Shown one piece after another: positions 41,620-49,473 of a stretch of 54,911 nt of DNA. The notes under the pieces are model-generated. The model worked only from the letters and a program-made list of their open reading frames with translations. It did not search any database and was not told the origin of the DNA. The stretch is taken from assembly GCA_031553685.1 (NCBI GenBank), contig JAVBLE010000060.1:1-54911 (forward strand). The letters are read 5' to 3'. The first letter of the stretch is position 1. Every line of letters starts with the position of its first letter. Source of the DNA: JAFGVL01 sp031553685 (lineage in GTDB: Bacteria; Bacteroidota; Bacteroidia; Bacteroidales; Paludibacteraceae). A program made the position numbers and the translations under genes.

Positions 41620-42381
41620 ATGAAAAATATAGCATTCAAACAGGTAACCCTGTATATATTCATTCCGTTTTTGAGTATATTTTTGATGGCCTCCGAAGCC
41701 GTAGCTCAACGCTTTGCACATGGTAGCGTTACTGTCCGCACTTATCGTCCGGTTCCGGCGGCTCGCCCTGTACCGGTTCGTCCGGTGCCTGTTCGCCCCG
41801 TACCAGTTCGTCCGGTGCCTGTGCCTGTTCGCCCCGTTCCTGTTCCGGTGCCTGTTCGTCCGGTGCCAGTTCCTGCGTGGCATTATCCGTATTATTACCA
41901 TCCGTTTGTACCTTATTATTGGGGTCCGGCATGGTATCCGGTAGGTTTCTTTGTAGCAACAGTGGCTACTACGGCTATTATCGTTACAATTGCCAATGAG
42001 GAATACCACTATGACGAAGGTGTTTATTATCAAAAAAGTGGCGATGGCTACAAAGTGGTTCCGGCACCAATCGGAGCTGAAATTTCGGATTTGCCCGATG
42101 GTTACACAAAACTTGATGTGGATGGTAAAACATACTACTATTATGGAGGAGCTTACTATGTGAAATCGAGCAGTAAATATAAAGTAGTGGCTCCGCCTGC
42201 GGGTGCTGTTGTTACTAAATTGCCCGAAGGAGCAAAGGAAACAACCGTTGATGGTAAAAAATATGTCGAATACAATGGTACATTCTATCAACCGATTTCG
42301 CAAAACGGGCAAGATGCATATGTGGTAACCGAAACAAAAACCGAAGAACCGAAAACAGACGATACTAAAAGCCAAAAATAA
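41620..42381 (+). CDS. DUF6515-family protein with Pro-Val-Arg repeats
   Basis: A 253-residue exported protein. After the signal peptide a low-complexity stretch (about residues 40-85) repeats RPVPVRPVPV, matched by a DNA repeat of CCGGTGCCTGTTCGTC-type units at 41750-41870. Then a hydrophobic, aromatic segment (WHYPYYYHPFVPYYWGPAWYPVGFFVATVATTAIIVTIA) and two beta-type repeats (EGVYYQKSGDGYKVVPAPIGAEISDLPDG and GGAYYVKSSSKYKVVAPPAGAVVTKLPEG) followed by a third partial copy. This fits DUF6515. Function unknown. Confidence 0.75.
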   Translation: MKNIAFKQVTLYIFIPFLSIFLMASEAVAQRFAHGSVTVRTYRPVPAARPVPVRPVPVRPVPVRPVPVPVRPVPVPVPVRPVPVPAWHYPYYYHPFVPYYWGPAWYPVGFFVATVATTAIIVTIANEEYHYDEGVYYQKSGDGYKVVPAPIGAEISDLPDGYTKLDVDGKTYYYYGGAYYVKSSSKYKVVAPPAGAVVTKLPEGAKETTVDGKKYVEYNGTFYQPISQNGQDAYVVTETKTEEPKTDDTKSQK

Positions 42382-42395
42382 TATCTAGATAAATT

Positions 42396-43646
42396 ATGAA
42401 GCATATAAAAATATTGTTTTTGACAATATTGTTCCTCTTTTCGATTTCTTTGGCAGCTCAGGAAGCAGCCGTTTCGGGGATAGATACGCTAAAAGTGCCG
42501 ACATTGAAAAAGGAAAAAAATCTCAGGGTTATTCCGTTGCCTGCTATTGGTTATAACCCTACATCGGGTTTTATGATCGGTGTAGCACCTTCGCTTACAT
42601 GGACAATGGGAAATCCTGAAACGACGCATTTGTCGTCGGCATTAGCAACACTTATTTATACATCTAAAAAGCAATTTTTATTTACTTGTAAGTCAACAGC
42701 TTTTTTGGATGGTGATTCGTGGAACTTGATGGGCGACTGGCGATATTTTATCACTTCGCAACCTACTTTTGGCTTAGGTTCGGGACCACAATCGGCTAAA
42801 CTGGTTTCGACAGGTTACGAATACAATGATAACTTATTTAGCCAAGGAATTCCAAGTGACCAAATGATGGAGTTTGATTATTTGCGGTTGCACGAAACTT
42901 TTTTGAAGCGCTTTGGCGATACCCGTTATTATGCCGGATTAGGTTATCATTTGGATATTCACAGTAAAATTGATGACCAGCAGTTGCGTTTAGATACCGT
43001 TCCACCGACAATAACCAGCCATTACGCTTACAGCGAAAAATATGGATTTAATCCTGAAAAATATACTCTTTCGGGAGTTTCGATCAATGGCTTGTTGGAT
43101 TCGCGCGACAATGTGGTAAACCCTTATAGCGGTCAGTATGCATTTTTATCTTTCAGGATGAACCCTGAATTTTTGGGGAGTTCGCAAAACTCGACCATGC
43201 TTTGGGCAGAATATCGCCACTATTTTATATTGAACAAAGAGCGTCCGCGCCATCAAATCGCTTGTTGGGCGTACGGAAACTTTGTAACATCTGGGAATGT
43301 GCCATATATGGATCTTCCGGCAGTGGGTTGGGATCAATTCGGGCGTTCGGGGCGTGCCTATACACAAGGGCGTTTTCGGGGCGAAGATTTGATGTATGCC
43401 GAGGTAGAATACCGTTTCCCACTGATGAAACACAACGATTTGTTGGGTGGAGTGGTATTTGTAAATGCCACAACAGCCAATAATCCGGATTCGAAGATTT
43501 ATCTGGGCGAATACATTACTCCGGCAGCCGGCATAGGTTTGCGTGTGATGGTGAATAAAAAAACACGAGCTAACCTTTGCCTTGATTACGCCATAGGTAT
43601 GTATGGATCGAGCGGTTTTTATTTTGGTATAAATGAAGCATTTTAA
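42396..43646 (+). CDS. BamA/TamA-family outer-membrane barrel protein
   Basis: A 416-residue protein with a signal peptide (cleavage about LAA-QE, residue 22) and only the 16-strand surface-antigen barrel without POTRA domains. Characteristic blocks: GYNPTSGFMIGVAPSLTW, SGVSINGLLDSRDNVVNPYSGQYAFLSFRMNPEF and RGEDLMYAEVEYRFPLM. Short BamA-like proteins of this kind are widespread in Bacteroidota, with unknown cargo. The terminal residue is Phe, as usual for barrel insertion. Confidence 0.85.
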   Translation: MKHIKILFLTILFLFSISLAAQEAAVSGIDTLKVPTLKKEKNLRVIPLPAIGYNPTSGFMIGVAPSLTWTMGNPETTHLSSALATLIYTSKKQFLFTCKSTAFLDGDSWNLMGDWRYFITSQPTFGLGSGPQSAKLVSTGYEYNDNLFSQGIPSDQMMEFDYLRLHETFLKRFGDTRYYAGLGYHLDIHSKIDDQQLRLDTVPPTITSHYAYSEKYGFNPEKYTLSGVSINGLLDSRDNVVNPYSGQYAFLSFRMNPEFLGSSQNSTMLWAEYRHYFILNKERPRHQIACWAYGNFVTSGNVPYMDLPAVGWDQFGRSGRAYTQGRFRGEDLMYAEVEYRFPLMKHNDLLGGVVFVNATTANNPDSKIYLGEYITPAAGIGLRVMVNKKTRANLCLDYAIGMYGSSGFYFGINEAF

Positions 43647-43672
43647 TATTATTAATCTAAAAAATTACAATC

Positions 43673-44290
43673 ATGAAAAAGTATTTGTTTTTATTACTGA
43701 TGCCGGTTTTACTTCTTGGTTGTTCTACACAAGAAGTAGTCAGTTCGTGGGTAAACCCCAATGTAAAGCACAACGGACCGTATAAATCGGTTTTTTTGAT
43801 GGCGATAACTCATAATCAGGCAGCAAAAAATACACTTGAAGATAAAATGGCTGCCCAATTGGAAAAGCAAGGTATTAAATCAATAAAAAGTCACGATGTG
43901 ATGCCGGCTTCCATGTTTGGCAATCAGCCGGCCTCTAAAGAAGATTTGAAGAAAATTATTTCTCAATCCGGTTGCGATGCAGTATTCACCATGTCGTTAG
44001 TGCGGGTAGAAAAAGAGCTTAATTATCAACCCGGCACCGTATATGCTCCGATGGGATTTTATGGATATTACGGTTATTGGGGATCTATGATGATCGATCC
44101 TGGTTATTATACTGTAGATAAGGTATACACTGTGGAAAGTAATTTTTACGATTTTGCTACCGACCAGCTTTTATGGTCAATTCGTTCCAAATCATACACA
44201 GCTCCCGACCTTGATAGTTGGTTCGGCGATTATGCTTTTATGATGCATAACGAGTTGGTTAAGTTAGGATTGTTGAAAGGAACAAAATAA
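43673..44290 (+). CDS. lipoprotein, DUF4136-like
   Basis: A 205-residue lipoprotein (signal peptide ending LLLGC-STQ, Cys about residue 17). The body SSWVNPNVKHNGPYKSVFLMAITHNQAAKNTLEDKMAAQLEKQGIKSIKSHDVMP and the ending FYDFATDQLLWSIRSKSYTAPDLDSWFGDYA recall DUF4136-type envelope lipoproteins. The middle is rich in Tyr and Gly (MGFYGYYGYWGS). It closes the four-gene envelope cluster and probably acts with the barrel protein just upstream. Confidence 0.7.
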   Translation: MKKYLFLLLMPVLLLGCSTQEVVSSWVNPNVKHNGPYKSVFLMAITHNQAAKNTLEDKMAAQLEKQGIKSIKSHDVMPASMFGNQPASKEDLKKIISQSGCDAVFTMSLVRVEKELNYQPGTVYAPMGFYGYYGYWGSMMIDPGYYTVDKVYTVESNFYDFATDQLLWSIRSKSYTAPDLDSWFGDYAFMMHNELVKLGLLKGTK

Positions 44291-44326
44291 AAAATAAGTA
44301 AAAGTAATTTTTTAAATGTTTTTTTG

Positions 44327-44334
44327 TATTTTTG
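44327..44334 (+). promoter_or_regulatory. -7 box of the Ig-like lipoprotein gene
   Basis: TATTTTTG lies 35 bases before ATG 44370. An upstream start at 44316 would sit inside this promoter and is rejected. Confidence 0.5.
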
Positions 44335-44369
44335 TTCTCGTAAAACAAAAATCTTTAAATCAAAATGTT

Positions 44370-45680
44370 ATGAAAAAAATTACTTATTTTCTTTTTGCTG
44401 CTCTAACGAGTGTGATTATTTTTTCATCGTGTAAAGATGAAGACAAAGACACAACCCCGCCGCTTGTCCCTACTGTAGCCGAAATTAAAGCCGGAGCAGT
44501 AAAAATATCGGGTACAGGAGAGCCCGGAACAATCGTAACAGTTACTGTAAACAATGCTGTTTATACAGGTGCTGTTTCCGATGGTGGAGATTGGTTTATT
44601 GATATTCCTGCACCTGGAATTCCGGCTGGAGCATCTATTACAGTTACTCTGACAGACGAAGCCGGCAATGTCAGTGAAGCATATACAATAACAGCGCCGG
44701 CCGTAATACCTACTCCTGCAAAACCGACATTAGAAGGAGTTGCTGTAGGAGCACTTGCAGTAAAAGGGACAGGTGAAGCCGGAGCCACAGTTAATGTAAA
44801 AATTGGCACAAATACATACAACGCAATTGTAGGTGCTGATGGGAAATGGTCGGTTACTATTCCGGCTGCTGTAAAAGGAAATGTAATCTCTGCTACGCAA
44901 ACCAGTATCGCAGGTAAAACAAGCGAAGCCTCAACAACAACTGTTAATGATAGTGGAGTTGTTGAAGAAGCCGATATAACCCCACCTGCAAAACCGGTTA
45001 TTACTACAAATAAAATAGATTTGGATACCACCACAATCTACGGTACCGGTGAAGCCAAAGCAAATGTAATCCTTAGAGTTGGATCAGCTACTTATCAAGG
45101 AACAGTTGGAACTGATGGTAAATTTGCAGTAAAAATGGGGACTGCCAAAATAAAAGGTAATGAAGAAATTAAAGTAACATTGAAAGATGCTGCCAGCAAT
45201 GAAAGTGAAGCTGCTACTTACCAGGTTCCTGCTATTGTAGGTAATTGGAAAGGGTTTACAAGTAATTGTATATTGACATACAAAAACGCTTCTGGCAACC
45301 AAAACAAACCTATTACTGACTTTGAATCTGTAATTGTAACCTTAACAAATGGCAAGAAAGCAATTCAGACTCCTGTGCAGCCTGCAAACCTTAGTTTAAA
45401 ATACGAAGGTACTTATGAACTTAATAATGGTATTTTAACTATAACATATACAACAGAGAGTAGGTATTATTATGGAACATGGCAACCTGCTCAGGCAATA
45501 CCTTTGGGAGATGAAATACAAAAATTTACGCAAACATTTAATGCAGATAAATCTCAGGTTACTTTGCTTATGAACAATGTTACAGATATTAATAATTCGT
45601 ATATTTTTAGCCTTATAACAGATGCTTATCCGGGTAGCTCTACTCCCAATTATGCTTTTACACTAAAATATAATCGTTAG
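44370..45680 (+). CDS. lipoprotein with three bacterial Ig-like domains
   Basis: A 436-residue lipoprotein (signal peptide ending FSSC-KDE, Cys about residue 21). Three Ig-like repeats of about 85 residues share the pattern G-T-G-E-x-G/A ... V..DG.W....P: GTGEPGTIVTVTVNN, GTGEAGATVNVKIGT and GTGEAKANVILRVGS. A C-terminal domain of about 150 residues (VGNWKGFTSNCIL..) resembles a lipocalin-like fold with strand-forming blocks. Probably a surface-exposed adhesin or binding protein. Confidence 0.78.
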   Translation: MKKITYFLFAALTSVIIFSSCKDEDKDTTPPLVPTVAEIKAGAVKISGTGEPGTIVTVTVNNAVYTGAVSDGGDWFIDIPAPGIPAGASITVTLTDEAGNVSEAYTITAPAVIPTPAKPTLEGVAVGALAVKGTGEAGATVNVKIGTNTYNAIVGADGKWSVTIPAAVKGNVISATQTSIAGKTSEASTTTVNDSGVVEEADITPPAKPVITTNKIDLDTTTIYGTGEAKANVILRVGSATYQGTVGTDGKFAVKMGTAKIKGNEEIKVTLKDAASNESEAATYQVPAIVGNWKGFTSNCILTYKNASGNQNKPITDFESVIVTLTNGKKAIQTPVQPANLSLKYEGTYELNNGILTITYTTESRYYYGTWQPAQAIPLGDEIQKFTQTFNADKSQVTLLMNNVTDINNSYIFSLITDAYPGSSTPNYAFTLKYNR

Positions 45681-45701
45681 TATTTTTAGTTTATAAAACA
45701 G

Positions 45702-45739
45702 AAAAACGGTGTTGTTAGTCAATAACAATACCGTTTTTA
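45702..45739. terminator. bidirectional hairpin terminator
   Basis: AAAAACGGTgTTGTTA pairs with TAACAAtACCGTTTTT with one mismatch around a 5-base loop. T-rich on the plus strand. Confidence 0.8.
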
Positions 45740-45764
45740 TTTGATTTTTCAACAAATACAATAA

Positions 45765-46946
45765 ATGGTAAAAATAATCCTCAAACATCACAAAGAAGAA
45801 TCCTTGCTTCGTTTTCATCCATGGGTATTTTCGGGTGCGATACATCATATTGACGGAAAGCCCGAAGAAGGCGAAATCGTAAAAGTTTTTGACAGTAATC
45901 ATAATTTTTTAGCTGTCGGGCATTATCAGATAGGCAGCATTATGGTGCGTGCATTGAGCTTTAAGGATAGAACCATAGATAATTCTTTTTGGAAAGAAAA
46001 AATTGAAAAAGCCTATCAATTACGATTAAGTTTAGAGTTAGCCGGAAACCCGAATAACAATACTTACCGTCTTATCCACGGTGAAGGCGATGGACTGCCC
46101 GGGCTGATTGTAGATGTGTATGCCGATTCGGCTGTGTTGCAAGCCCATTCTGTAGGAATGCACTATGCGCGCCATGCAATAGCCGAAATGCTTGTGAAAA
46201 CAGTAAAAGGGCTAAAAAATGTGTATTACAAATCGGAAACCACACTGCCTTATAAAGCTACTTTGAACGATGAAAAAGAAGATGGTTATCTGATAGGAAA
46301 AGTATCCGAACCTGTTGCAATGGAAAATGGGTTGCGGTTCCATGTCGATTGGTTGCGCGGACAAAAAACCGGTTTTTTTGTCGATCAGCGCGAAAACCGT
46401 GCTTTGTTAGAACATTATGCCAAAGGGCGTTCGGTATTAAATATGTTTTGCTACACAGGCGGATTTTCATTTTATGCCATGAGAGGAAATGCCAAATTGG
46501 TGCATTCGGTGGACGGTTCGGCAAAAGCCATCGAACTAACCAATAAAAATGTAGCGTTGAACTTTGAGAATGATCTTCGTCATGAAGCCTTTTGTGTAGA
46601 TGCATTCAAATTTTTAGACAATATTGATGATAAATACGATTTGATTGTGCTCGACCCTCCTGCTTTTGCCAAACATCGCGATGCACTCCGGAATGCATTG
46701 CGAGGTTATCAGAAATTGAATACAAAGGCTTTTGAGCAAATTCGTCCGGGCGGTATTTTGTTTACCTTTTCCTGTTCGCAAGTAGTAAGTCGCGAGCAAT
46801 TCCGGTTAGCAGTGTTTAGCGCAGCTGCCCAAAGTAAGCGCACTGTGCGCATTTTACACCAGTTAACACAGCCCGCCGATCACCCTATTAACATTTATCA
46901 TCCCGAAGGTGAGTATTTGAAAGGCTTAGTGCTTTATGTCGAATAG
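45765..46946 (+). CDS. rlmI: 23S rRNA (cytosine-C5)-methyltransferase, RlmI family
   Basis: A 393-residue RNA methyltransferase. The N-terminal PUA domain (RFHPWVFSGAIHHIDGKPEEGEIVKVFDSNHNFLAVGHYQIGSIMVR) is followed by a Rossmann methylase with FFVDQRENRALLEHYAKGRSVLNMFCYTGGFSFYAMRG (SAM site) and LIVLDPPAFAKHRD. The Cys in FTFSCSQVV is the catalytic candidate. The architecture matches RlmI, which makes m5C1962 in 23S rRNA. Confidence 0.9.
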   Translation: MVKIILKHHKEESLLRFHPWVFSGAIHHIDGKPEEGEIVKVFDSNHNFLAVGHYQIGSIMVRALSFKDRTIDNSFWKEKIEKAYQLRLSLELAGNPNNNTYRLIHGEGDGLPGLIVDVYADSAVLQAHSVGMHYARHAIAEMLVKTVKGLKNVYYKSETTLPYKATLNDEKEDGYLIGKVSEPVAMENGLRFHVDWLRGQKTGFFVDQRENRALLEHYAKGRSVLNMFCYTGGFSFYAMRGNAKLVHSVDGSAKAIELTNKNVALNFENDLRHEAFCVDAFKFLDNIDDKYDLIVLDPPAFAKHRDALRNALRGYQKLNTKAFEQIRPGGILFTFSCSQVVSREQFRLAVFSAAAQSKRTVRILHQLTQPADHPINIYHPEGEYLKGLVLYVE

Positions 46947-47059
46947 ACAAAAAGGTATTGGATAGCTTAAATTAATTAACAGAGAATGCTTAAAATTTAA
47001 ATAATGTTAAATACAATACTTTTTTTGCTCGAAAATATGTTTTACAACATAAAACCGCA

Positions 47060-47067
47060 TATATTTG
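47060..47067 (+). promoter_or_regulatory. -7 box of a possible small RNA
   Basis: TATATTTG fits TAnnTTTG. A terminator begins about 40 bases downstream with no reading frame between. Confidence 0.45.
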
Positions 47068-47072
47068 TACTG

Positions 47073-47140
47073 TTTTTCATAAGTATTAGATTTTAAGGTT
47101 AGGAAGTTAGGTTGCCTGTGAAGGCAGCCTTTCTTTTTTA
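47073..47140 (+). ncRNA. candidate small RNA ending in an intrinsic terminator
   Basis: A -7 box at 47060-47067 would start a transcript near 47073. At 47109-47139 AGGTTGCCT-gtga-AGGCAGCCT plus TTCTTTTTT forms an intrinsic terminator. The 68 bases between hold no start codon with a plausible frame. It could alternatively be a terminator for rlmI with a chance promoter match. Confidence 0.4.
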
Positions 47141-47310
47141 TACCCCTTAGTTCGGCATAGCTTCTTGCTATGTCAAAGTCAAAAGTAAGTTTTTAGGGTC
47201 TTTCCATCAAAACTGTGTCAAGAAGAAGATTAATGTTCGACCCTCTTTTCTATCCGTAACAACCTTTTGTGCAATAACCATGTTCTCATAAAAATAAAAA
47301 TCACAGACAC
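47141..47310. other. intergenic region, no gene seen
   Basis: A small inverted repeat (GACATAGCAAGAAGCTATG as its reverse, 47153-47174) is present. Otherwise featureless AT-rich sequence. Confidence 0.4.
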
Positions 47311-48235
47311 ATGAAGTCAATACTATACAGCATATATCATTGCATCAAAGACGCCCTGCCCAAAGCAAAAAAAAACAGCCTTTTGGATATTCAAATATAT
47401 GCTGCCCATTTCATTAGCAGTAAGCTTATTGCAACAAACACCGTTTTTCGATTGGCTATCACATTACCTTACTCCAGTATTCAAAATCATCGGGCTTTCG
47501 GGCGAAGCTTCAATCGTTTTTGTAAGCAGTATCTTTCTCACACTCTATACGCCAATTGCCATTATCGCTTCGTTAGCATTGGATATGCGGCAGATCATTA
47601 TTTTGGGATCAATGTGCCTTATTTCGCACAATCTGCTTTTTGAAACAACCGTGCAAAAGAAAACAGGTTCATCAGCCGTAAAAATTATTACATTGCGTTT
47701 AGCAGCAAGCTTTGTTGTAGCATTCATCCTTAATTTGATATTACCTGAAAGTGGATTTTCGCAACCGTCTTTTCAAGCTACACAAGCCATTTACAACACA
47801 ATCTGGGATTTCCTGTATGACTGGGCAAAACTTTCACTTTGGCTTTCGATCAAAGTTTTTCTAATTATTTTCGGATTAATTATTTTGCAAAATGTATTGA
47901 AAGAATTTGGAATTATCAAATGGCTTTCGCGCACTATAGCCCCTGTGATGAGATTGATAGGACTTTCTGATAAATGTTCATTCCTTTGGGTAGTGGGGCA
48001 AACTCTCGGACTCACTTATGGTTCGGGAATTTTGATGGAAGAAGTAAAAAACGGTATTATCAACGAAAAAGAAGCTCGCGATTTGAACGATCATTTGGCG
48101 CTCAATCACTCGCAAATAGAAGACACCATGCTGTTTGTAGCCATTGGCGCACCATACCTTTGGATGGCTTTGCCGCGTTTTTTCGCAGCAATCATTTTTT
48201 TGTGGGGAAAGAAAATATTCGCAAAGAAAAAATAA
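47311..48235 (+). pseudogene. nucleoside-recognition (spore-maturation-like) membrane protein, frameshifted at an A9 run
   Basis: Frame 1 from ATG 47311 gives MKSILYSIYHCIKDALPKAK. The remaining 280 residues are in another frame joined through TAFWIFKYMLPISLAVSLL. The switch falls in a run of nine A (47367-47375); eight A would restore one frame and give PKAKKTAFWIFKYMLPIS, which fits relatives. Downstream are two nucleoside-recognition (Gate) domains with about eight membrane segments (FVSSIFLTLYTPIAIIASLAL, FLWVVGQTLGLTYGSGILMEE). Either a true frameshift, transcriptional slippage, or a sequencing error. Confidence 0.8.
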
Positions 48236-48781
48236 TCACACAATAAACCGAGCCGGGAAACGCCCTTTTATTTGGCTGTAAAACTGTTTTATTTTAGCAA
48301 AATCCTCTGTTTCGTTGCCGGTCGGATAAAAAAGTTCGCCAATACCGGCTTCCTTTTTACTGTAATCAAGATAAGCCAACTGAATAGGAACGCCTGCCTT
48401 GAGGGCAATGTAATAAAACCCTTTTTTCCATTCGCTCACAGCTTTGCGTGTACCTTCGGGCGTAAGAGCCAAGTGAAAAACAGCATGTTTAGCAAACTCT
48501 TCGGCAATCAAATCAGTCATCGAAGTCTTTTTATTCCTGTTTATCGGTATTCCACCCATCGCATTGAGAATTAAACTGATAGGAAAGAAAAACCATTCCT
48601 TTTTCATAAAAAACGAAGGCTGTTCCCGCTCAAAAGACAAATATGCCATCTTAGCCATAATAAAATCCCAATTGCTTGTATGCGGAGCCAAACAAATCAC
48701 GCTTTTAGGCACTTGCGGCACTGTTCGCACATAGCGCCAACCCAATTTCCGAAACACGAATCGCCAAAACTTTCTCATCAT
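48236..48781 (-). CDS. lysophospholipid acyltransferase-family protein (PlsC-like)
   Basis: A 181-residue acyltransferase. The catalytic HxxxxD motif reads HTSNWD (about residues 33-38). The substrate block GGIPINRNKKTSM and the TPEGTR motif (about 109-114) complete the family signature. It would acylate a glycerolipid or related substrate at the inner membrane. Its stop abuts the convergent nucleoside-recognition gene. Confidence 0.88.
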   Translation of the reverse strand: MMRKFWRFVFRKLGWRYVRTVPQVPKSVICLAPHTSNWDFIMAKMAYLSFEREQPSFFMKKEWFFFPISLILNAMGGIPINRNKKTSMTDLIAEEFAKHAVFHLALTPEGTRKAVSEWKKGFYYIALKAGVPIQLAYLDYSKKEAGIGELFYPTGNETEDFAKIKQFYSQIKGRFPARFIV

Positions 48782-48868
48782 CTCGTTTTATTATAAGAAC
48801 GCAAAGCTACAGCTTTTTGTTTATTTTTTTTGTTAATAAATAATTTTCGACAAAGAAACTCGATTTAT

Positions 48869-48876
48869 TACCTTTG
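48869..48876 (+). promoter_or_regulatory. -7 box of the 48.9 kb exported protein gene
   Basis: TACCTTTG lies 25 bases before ATG 48901 and overlaps an alternative TTG start at 48874, which is rejected for that reason. Confidence 0.5.
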
Positions 48877-48900
48877 TACATATTTTCTACAAACCTGAAA

Positions 48901-49440
48901 ATGAAGAATTGGCTACTTTTTTTAATACTGCTCATTGGCAATCTCGCTTTTGCACAAATTGATGACAGCCCGAACTGCGAAATAAAAATCTACCTTCTAC
49001 GGGACAATTCCACCACCTATACCGACAAAGTGATGGAGCGTTTCTTCGTAACCAAAGCCGACTTGGAAGACACCGCCTTTATCGATGACTCCGAAATCCT
49101 GTCGTACATCATAAAGCGTGATACAAGCGACATAGAAGGTATTACAGCAATCAAAGAACGGCATTGGCTCATCGTTTCGCCCGAAATCGTCGAGCGGGTA
49201 ACAGACCTCAGCATCCCGCTTTGCTGCGGGCGAAAATTTGCCCTCCTGGTTGACGGCAGTATTGCTTACACCGGCTATTTCTGGAATTACTATTCCTCTT
49301 TCTCCTCCGATTGGATAACCGCAACCGCTTCAGGTTCTACTATTTACATTGACCGGAAGCTACCTGATTACGGTTTTGACCCTATCGAAACAGATCCACG
49401 ACACAATTCGTTATTATTAAATTGTCTGGAAAATAAATAA
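48901..49440 (+). CDS. hypothetical exported protein
   Basis: A 179-residue protein with a clear signal peptide (LLFLILLIGNLAFA-QI, cleavage about residue 18) and a small domain with three Cys (PNCEIKIYLLRD, SIPLCCGRKFALLVDG). No family recognised. It ends 33 bases before uvrD and shares its strand. Confidence 0.65.
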   Translation: MKNWLLFLILLIGNLAFAQIDDSPNCEIKIYLLRDNSTTYTDKVMERFFVTKADLEDTAFIDDSEILSYIIKRDTSDIEGITAIKERHWLIVSPEIVERVTDLSIPLCCGRKFALLVDGSIAYTGYFWNYYSSFSSDWITATASGSTIYIDRKLPDYGFDPIETDPRHNSLLLNCLENK

Positions 49441-49473
49441 ATTTTGCTTGTGTAGCTCAAATTCTAAATAAAA

